61,700 nucleotides of DNA, from assembly GCA_010015655.1 (NCBI GenBank), contig ML976777.1, forward strand, positions 1-61,700. Direction: 5' to 3'. This document shows positions 55,691-61,700 of this stretch, piece by piece; position 1 is the first letter of the stretch, and each line of letters begins with the position of its first letter. The notes beneath the pieces are model-generated. The model did no database searches and was not told where the DNA came from. It worked only from the letters and a program-made list of their open reading frames with translations. Made by a program: the position numbers and the translations under genes. The stretch comes from Bimuria novae-zelandiae CBS 107.79 (Eukaryota; Ascomycota; Dothideomycetes; Pleosporales; Didymosphaeriaceae).

Positions 55691-58600
55691 TCAGCCTTTG
55701 CCCGCACCAGGGCCATCAAACTCCCTGTCCAGCTTCGCCAACGCAGCTGCCTTTTCAGCGTCGTGCCTCACACCCTGCACTCTTGCAGGTAACTCACGCA
55801 TGACTTGCTGAACCAACTGCTCCAGATCCTTCGGGTCCCTTGTCTCTAGCTTTGCTTTGCCCTTCCCCGTGTTACCTACGATCGGAGGTTTAGCCTCGCG
55901 CTTGCGAAGCATGACTTGGCCCTTGGAGTCCATGAACGTCTCATAGCCTTGCTGATCTAATACTTCGTCGGGCACGCGTACGCTTACGGGCGGCTTGCTG
56001 GTCGGGGGCTGGGGCACTTTGGGAGGATCCACTGGGACACCTGCTTCTTTCTCTTTCTCGTAGCGCTCGAGGGCACGGATGTGATCTTGATTCTCCTTGT
56101 TGCCTTCCATCAAGAAGCGAAGGCACATGATTGCGTGCTCGCGGATATAGGGATTGTGCTCGTCGTAAGAGCAGCAGTTGAGAACCGCTTCGATACCTCC
56201 AAGCGGTCGGATCTGGTCTTGCACCTGCCTATTTTTCCAGACGAGGGAGCTTAAAACGAGGACAGCGAGCTTCTTCAGGTTGCGCCACTCAAATTCAGAT
56301 GGCTCGTCTTGGGCTTCGTCAATGTAAGGCCGAGGAGATGGCATATAGCCCTCAGGCGCTGTAGTGGTGCCAGGCGCCTCGTACGGTCGCTCGACAGCGA
56401 CTGGTTGCGGATCGGCTTCGGTAGCGGGCGCAGGAGTTGGGTTTCGCGCACCGGCGGCCAGCGGAGGGATTGATATTTGGCCCTTTGGTATGGCAGCATC
56501 GAGCTCCTTCAGTAGAGTTACTAGCTCGTTAGCCACCTCCCAGTTGCTAAGCATGGACTTCCACGTCTCGTGTTCGGTCAGGATGGCGAAGAATTCCAGG
56601 TACTGGTACACGCCTTCGTACATGCGCTCCATATCCCAGAGATTCAGAGGGAAGTCCTCTGGCTGTGCGTGCCCGGCTCTGATTTGACCTTGCAAGAAAA
56701 TCAGGGCGCATGTCTGGGGGATGATGTGGCGTCGGAACTCAGTCAACAAGAAGTTGACCATATGAGCATCTCCCTGATCCACGGGCATAGATCCGCCTTT
56801 CAGCATGTTCTTGATCGGTGTACGGGCTTGCCGCGCACGGAAAATGTTGGTCAAAAGCTTCATAATGACAGCTTGAGCGGGAGAGATGATATCTTTTGAC
56901 CTACTGCGTCTGTGAGCGAAGGTCATCGGAATAGATAGGGGGCACTTACTCAGACTCACGGAAAGCGTGATAAGCAAAAGGCAGGAGGCCATTGGCGAGA
57001 ATCGCCTCCATAATTTTGACCATGAACTTGAAGTAAAGCTCCTCTTCTCGTAGGTCCCACGCGGCAACGAATATGAGAAGTTCTCGGAGTAGGTTCCGGC
57101 CGTTGTCCTGCGCGAGCAAGAGATGACACCTGACGCTATGCATGCTTCGGATGCTGCTGAACTGGTTGGCATCGGCGAGATAGCCTGGCTGTCCCTCGGT
57201 AGGCTCCACAATGCCTCCCATGATGATCATCGGAAGCACCTCGATTTCCGTCGGGCCCAGAATCAGTGGAACGTCGGTAAGGAGGCCATGACCTTCATCG
57301 CCAGCATCGTCGTAGTCATCATCGTTGTCATCATCCTCTGGCGGGGGCGAGGTGGGTGAGGCTACGTCGATGGTCAGCGCTGCAGGACGGTCGGGATCAG
57401 GCTCCAGGCGCTTCAGCAGATCCTCTTTGCCATTTTGCAGGATGTCGGCACCAAAGGCGGGCGGATAAGTCACGCGAAAATCGACCTCACCTGCCGGGGA
57501 TGAGCGATTCAAGCTCGGATTGTAGATTGACTGCGCCCGCAATGAGCGTTCCTTTTGCTCTTCAGATGCATCTGGTGCTTCGTTGTTGGAGGCAGCAATT
57601 GACGAGCGCATCCTGTCGACTTCGACTTGCAGCTGATTGATGCTCTGCGCAAGTGCCTGCACGCTCTCTTGGTTCTTGGCTTGCTGCTCGAGCACCTGCT
57701 TGTATGCGCTGGACTGAGTGATTTCGTCACGGTACCGTGCAACTACATCGGCGTAGCGCATGTTCCATTTCTATCGCGGTCAGATGGACGCTTGAGTCGG
57801 GTCTCTAGAAAACTCACATTCTTCTCCTCTTCGGTCATCGTCTGCCACTGCCTCTTGCACTCTGCCGCAATTTCATTTGCACCAGCCTTTTCGCCCATCT
57901 TGATGAGCGACTTCTTCACCTCGGAGCCGATTTCTCCAATGTACAGCAGAAATGGTGACGAGGCCGGTTGTTGTGGGATCTTGAATGCATCTGGTCCACG
58001 GGACACTTGCTGCGACACGCTGGGCGCGGGCTCATCAGGTAGGTCAGGGTTCTTCTCCAGTCGATACAAGAAGTCCATCCTCGATTTCATATCTGCGAAG
58101 TTCGGCAGTTCGCTGTCCAGGTGGCTGTCGAATAGCTCAATCCAGAGCATCAGCTTTCGCTGCTCGTTTCGCGCGATGAGGTTGTTCAGGAACTGCAGGC
58201 ACGTAATGAGAAGCTTCTTGTCTGCCATGTCGTCAGCTGCCACACCTCCTGATCGTTTATGTTCGACTCTTACAGGCGTTGATGACACTCTGCCATTTGT
58301 CCTCGTCCGCCGTGCCTGCCTCGCCATCGTAGCCCCGCGCAGTGACGCGCACGCAGACATTGATCAGCGCAAATATGTCCTTGTCGAACAGGCGCGCTGC
58401 CGACAAATCCTGGACCTTTTCTCCGACCACCAGCACATTCCGCGCTATAGAGACAACTTGGTTCAAGCGCTCCAGGTCTCGGAGCAGGCTCGGAGAATAC
58501 GAAGCAATGAGCGGGCCCGAAAGGCCTTCGTAGTCGGGCGTAGCGGGGTCGGGTGCCGCGAAACAGCGTCGTTCTAGCGAGGGAATAGCAGCTTTCAAAA

Positions 58601-58883
58601 CACCGGCGAGGTCGTCCCAAAACACATCAGAGAGACCGAGTTCCTCACTACTCCATTAGCAGGGAAGTTGCAGAGTGGACAAGTCATCCACGTACCGGAG
58701 CTCAAAGCTGCGCCGTGACTCTTCGAGCGTCTTCTTGACCACGTCTTGCTCCAGCATGCGCATCGTCTCATCTTTTATATACCCTGGGCTCTGGAAGTGC
58801 ACCGTGTAGGGCGCCAGCGCGAGTCTCAGTCGCGTCAGGTACATCTTGGCCGGTTCCTGCGTTTCCGCCGCTTCGTCGTCCAT
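55691..58883 (-). CDS. Ataxin-10 family protein with an internal HMG box, 1000 aa, 5 exons
   Basis: Exons (minus) 58696-58883, 58274-58650, 57818-58221, 56950-57770 and 55691-56903; introns of 45, 52, 47 and 46 bp. All joins keep frame. Residues about 60-230 are helical repeat-like, with the ataxin-10-type start RNVLVVGEKVQDLSAARLF and LLITCLQFLNNLIARNEQRK. Residues about 270-345 match an HMG box (SPFLLYIGEIGSEVKK, AAECKRQWQTMTEEEK, then YADVVARYRDEI), followed by a coiled coil and an acidic low-complexity stretch. Residues about 800-875 are the ataxin-10 domain (LVWKNRQVQDQIRPLGGIEA, DEHNPYIREHAIMCLRFLME). The yeast relative is Ctr86. Function is poorly known; a scaffold role is inferred from the repeats. 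The start at 58883 was preferred to an upstream in-frame Met at 58934. Confidence 0.85.
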
Positions 58884-59339
58884 GGTGGGCGGGGATTGTG
58901 CGCATAAGCGCAATTCAGCGAATAATAAAGTCAACCGTTTTTAATTCGCTCCCAATTCACAGCCAAAAGTGTGTTGCGTCAAAGAGCTATGGGCCCCGCG
59001 GTGTGTGAGCTGCGCGGCGAAGGCGGCGGGGCAGGAACAACGTTTCTGCGCCTTCGAAATTTCCGCTACGGACTGCCCCGCCCCCACCACGGAGCCCGAA
59101 CCTTCTGCGGATAGCGATGAGATTTCCGTGGTAGTTGTCTTTGCGTACATAAATATCACCTAAACCGACGCTTTCACTTTCCCAATACACCTTCATTTTT
59201 GGCATAGAACGTGGCGTGGTCTTTGGCCACTCGAATCTACTTCTATAACAGCTAAGACCCCCTAATAAGCCTTAACACTAAAAAAAGTCTATATATATAT
59301 AAATTAAGCCTTAAAGTTTAATATCAAAAGGCGTAATAT
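58884..59339. other. Intergenic, upstream of the ataxin-10 gene
   Basis: GC-rich to 59200, then TA-rich towards the transposon. No gene is supported. Confidence 0.45.
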
Positions 59340-59562
59340 TTAGGGTCTGTTCGGTGCGCAGCGTCTGAAAAGTCGTTTTTTCTGATTTGTGGCGTACAGG
59401 GGGGCATTGTAAGGTTTGTGCTAGGTAAAATTACCGCCTGTTTAGAATCTAACGGTCCTGTTCGGTACACGTAAATTATCAGTCGTCAGATATCCGTGTG
59501 GCTATTTGTTAGACCTTGTACGTACCCCGCATGACCATGCTGTTGCCATCACCATTATTAAC

Positions 59563-60720
59563 ATGTCGGAGCCAGCGCCCTCGCTAGTATCGCCGCCGTC
59601 GCCAATATCGTTTGCGCCTACTACTCTGACTATTACTCCTTGTAGGCGTGTTGCGGAGCTCGCCGGCGAGGTTAAAACAAGTACGCCGTCGCTATCTCGC
59701 TCACCGTCGCTAGCTATTTGTACAAGCCTGCGGGCCTCATGGTCTCCTACAATGCTTCAAGCTCTGCTAAGCACGCTCGTTGCCAAAGCGATCGACGAGG
59801 GCATGCGAGCTAATAGTAGATACAAACCGCAGGTGTGGGTCGCTATTATAGAGGCTGTTAACTAAGCTGCTAGGGTTAAGGGACTAATAGATAAGAAAAA
59901 GTGTGCAAACAAGCACGACGCCTGTAAGGAGGACTAGAAACAGTAGATAGCACTCACCTTATTATCGGGCTTTGCTTAGGACAGTGATAGTTATATTATC
60001 GCCGATAGCCAGGCTATCCAGGACTACGTGGCAGCTCACCTAAGGGCCGCGAAGTTTCTGAAGAGACCTATACAGTTTCCAGAACTCCATTGACGGCTAT
60101 TTACAAGTATATTAGCGACAGGCGAATTAGCAATAACTATTAAGTCGTTGCTAATTAATAATGCTAGAGCGCTGGCAAGGTTGATTGAGAGGGATTCTAT
60201 AGCCGTGTCTTAGTCGCCAACGCCCTCGCCGTGGCAGTCAGTAGCACCGTCGAAGAGCGACGATTCTTCTGGTGTGTCGCGTCGCAAGCGATCGGGCACC
60301 TCGTCGTCGCTCCCTCGCCATACAGAGAAGCGTGGCAAAAAGGGTACTAGTATGGATCGATTCGGGCAGCACATGGCCAGGATCGCCGACGAGCTCCATG
60401 GGCTCGTAGAATCACTAAACAAGAAGAATTAGAAAGATGCTATCGCTGAGTTCACAAGCACTTACCAGGTTCTTAATGTCGCTATGCAGCTTACTATTAT
60501 CAATATTCTTAGTAATAAGGCTGCCACTATAACCTTCCTGGCTCTCCGCTCGCGACCTCTTTAAAAGAGGTAGGTTCTTATACAACTATATACACTATTA
60601 GTAACTAGAAAACCAGAGTATCAAGACTTCTCGCACCTCTGCGATATAGTAGACTAGGAGGGCGATAGCGAGTTGGCGTTAAAAAATAGTGTATAAGTAT
60701 ATAGGTGGACTATTTGCTAG
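59563..60720 (+). pseudogene. Myb/SANT-like DNA-binding ORF of the Harbinger element
   Basis: From ATG 59563 a Ser/Pro-rich start leads to a trihelix-like domain: YKPQVWVAIIEAVN, KKKCANKHDACKED, a TAG where Trp is expected, LLSGFA, another TAG for Trp, and DYVAAHLRAAKFLKRPIQF. This is the Myb_DNA-bind_3-type layout. A low-complexity SPTPSPWQSV region and a C-terminal helical region (GKKGTSMDRFGQHMARIADE with preceding Arg/Lys) follow. The frame holds to 60720 with a handful of RIP-type stops. Confidence 0.75.
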
Positions 60721-61109
60721 TAATCTTAGTGTATTAAGGCGCAACACCATGCCAAGGATCGCGATATTGTAAGCGCTCTCACTAGCGCTCTCACTAGCGC
60801 CGTTTTTTTTGAGTGAACTCCTCTGAGTCTGGCCCTGACTGCTAGGCTATACATGCCTAGTCTCCTACGGAGACTCGTACTTCACTAGGATACTACGTTT
60901 TGTATAGAAAAGTGGTAGTCCTGCTGAATTCGGTGTCACTAGCTCAGACTAAGTTACATACTCGTTTAGTAAAGCCTTAACTATATCTTAGTTCTACACA
61001 AAAACGCGCCCGCCTCACTAACCTAAGCTTATAAACTTAATTAGGTAGTAGCTCTCTCCTATAGTCTCCTACAGCACCGTCCTGCAATACCACTAATATT
61101 AATACTATT

Positions 61110-61700
61110 TACAATATATCGCTATAACCCGCGATAACGATCCTACATAGCCTGCGCAAGTTAATCCTAGAATATACTTATACTAGTACTTATACAGCGT
61201 AGATCCTTAATATTCTCCGCGTCGCGCTGCCTCTACTCGCTCTCCTTATCGTCGTACGGATCTAGCAGATCAAAATCCTTATTAATAGAATATTAAGTGT
61301 TAATAAAGTTATGGACACTAGCGAGGGCAAATACAAGCTTTGTTTAAGTCTAAATATTAAACTTATGCGGGCGATTAAATATTCTCTAGCAACGTTTAAA
61401 TACTCTAAATACTCTCTCTACGCTATTGCGTAGTAATAAGTAGCGATAGTTAAATAACTCTTCTCTTGTTTCTAGTTTACGACAAGCAGCCTTAATCTCC
61501 CTTAGGTAGTACTAAGTGCCGCGGTAAGGCGTTAATAGCATCTCTAAGTTTACATAGCCTACGTCTGCTAAGAAATATTTACTAGGTAGTGCTCTAAAGC
61601 CCTTAGTAATAGCATCGCGGAGAACCCGACTGTCGTGGGCACTGCCCTCCCACCCAGGTAAAATGTATAGGAAGTTCAGATCAAAATCGACGACTGCTAA
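61110..61700 (-). pseudogene. Harbinger DDE transposase, C-terminal part (N-terminus off the window)
   Basis: From the window edge the minus strand reads FDLNFLYILPGWEGSAHDSR (the second catalytic Asp in HDS), KYFLADVGYVNLEMLLTPYR, ELFNYRYLLLRNSVERVF (the catalytic Glu) and ALASVHNFIN, then LAQAM and a TAG where Trp is usual. Order and spacing match DDE_Tnp_4. Several TAG/TAA codons show RIP. Confidence 0.85.

Larger units (their letters stand above)
59343..61700. mobile_element. PIF/Harbinger DNA transposon, left part (continues beyond the window)
   Basis: It starts GGGTCTGTTCGGTGCGCAGC after TTA (59340-59342). The GGGTCTGTT start and a 3-bp TTA/TAA target are typical of PIF/Harbinger. The two characteristic ORFs follow in converging orientation: Myb/SANT-like on plus and DDE_Tnp_4-type on minus. 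The right end is not in the window. Confidence 0.8.

Noticed and set aside
55208..55792. A 194-aa plus-strand frame
   Set aside because: It overlaps the 3' end of the ataxin-10 gene and has a random-looking, Cys/His-scattered composition.
55691..58883. Ubiquitin-chain elongation factor E4 (UFD2) as identity of the large minus-strand gene
   Set aside because: The assembled exons show an ataxin-10 domain and an HMG box and no U-box.
1..61700. tRNA or rRNA genes, CRISPR arrays and bacterial operon signals
   Set aside because: No cloverleaf-like B-box sequence, rRNA stretch or regularly spaced spacer array was seen, and the window is fungal.

Overview
The window comes from a filamentous ascomycete (Pezizomycotina). 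Evidence: genes with 45-80 bp GT-AG introns, a secreted pectin lyase, a DHA1-type MFS transporter, an S28 peptidase and an ataxin-10-family protein, plus long AT-rich blocks of dead transposons whose mutations are almost all C-to-T / G-to-A. Stop codons in these blocks sit where CAG, CAA or TGG would be expected. This is the mark of repeat-induced point mutation (RIP). I cannot name the species.

Layout. (1) 1-17859 is a transposon nest. A multi-intron DDE transposon (410-17851, 8-bp target duplication TATACTGT) carries, just behind its transposase, a RIP-degraded pogo/Fot1 element (3753-17688). That pogo is itself split by two complete Ty1/copia elements (3959-9167 and 11123-17097), a (TAC)n-tailed retroposon and a 250-bp insert. 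Copia 2 contains a solo LTR. Another pogo end abuts the left side. (2) 17860-35922 holds genes between DNA transposons: an alpha/beta hydrolase, a piggyBac-like element, a small membrane protein, a hAT element, an MFS transporter, a pectin lyase, a seven-bladed lactonase-like protein and a small hypothetical gene. (3) 36142-51138 is one gene split by a 14.4-kb nest: copia 3 contains two solo LTRs (one inside the other), a pogo element and a complete reverse-oriented copia 4 that carries a retroposon. (4) 51501-58883 has an intact paralogue of the split gene, an S28 serine peptidase and a five-exon ataxin-10 gene with an internal HMG box. (5) 59343 to the end is the left part of a PIF/Harbinger element with a Myb/SANT-like ORF and a converging DDE transposase.

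Most notable observation: the introns of the transposase at 592-3743 are built of short tandem units with an exact 11-nt period (consensus about AAYRYGTTYNN). Each intron has two to seven units, and the last one supplies the CTAAC-like branch site 9-15 nt before the 3' splice site. The exons between them read as one coherent protein of a fungal transposase family. I know of no description of such introns. Insertion order can be read from perfect target-site duplications, and RIP stops part-way through LTRs in mirror-image fashion.

The secreted pectin lyase, the secreted lactonase-like protein and the MFS exporter lie together between transposon blocks, an arrangement common for niche-related genes in fungal accessory regions. 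No shared pathway is shown by the sequence.
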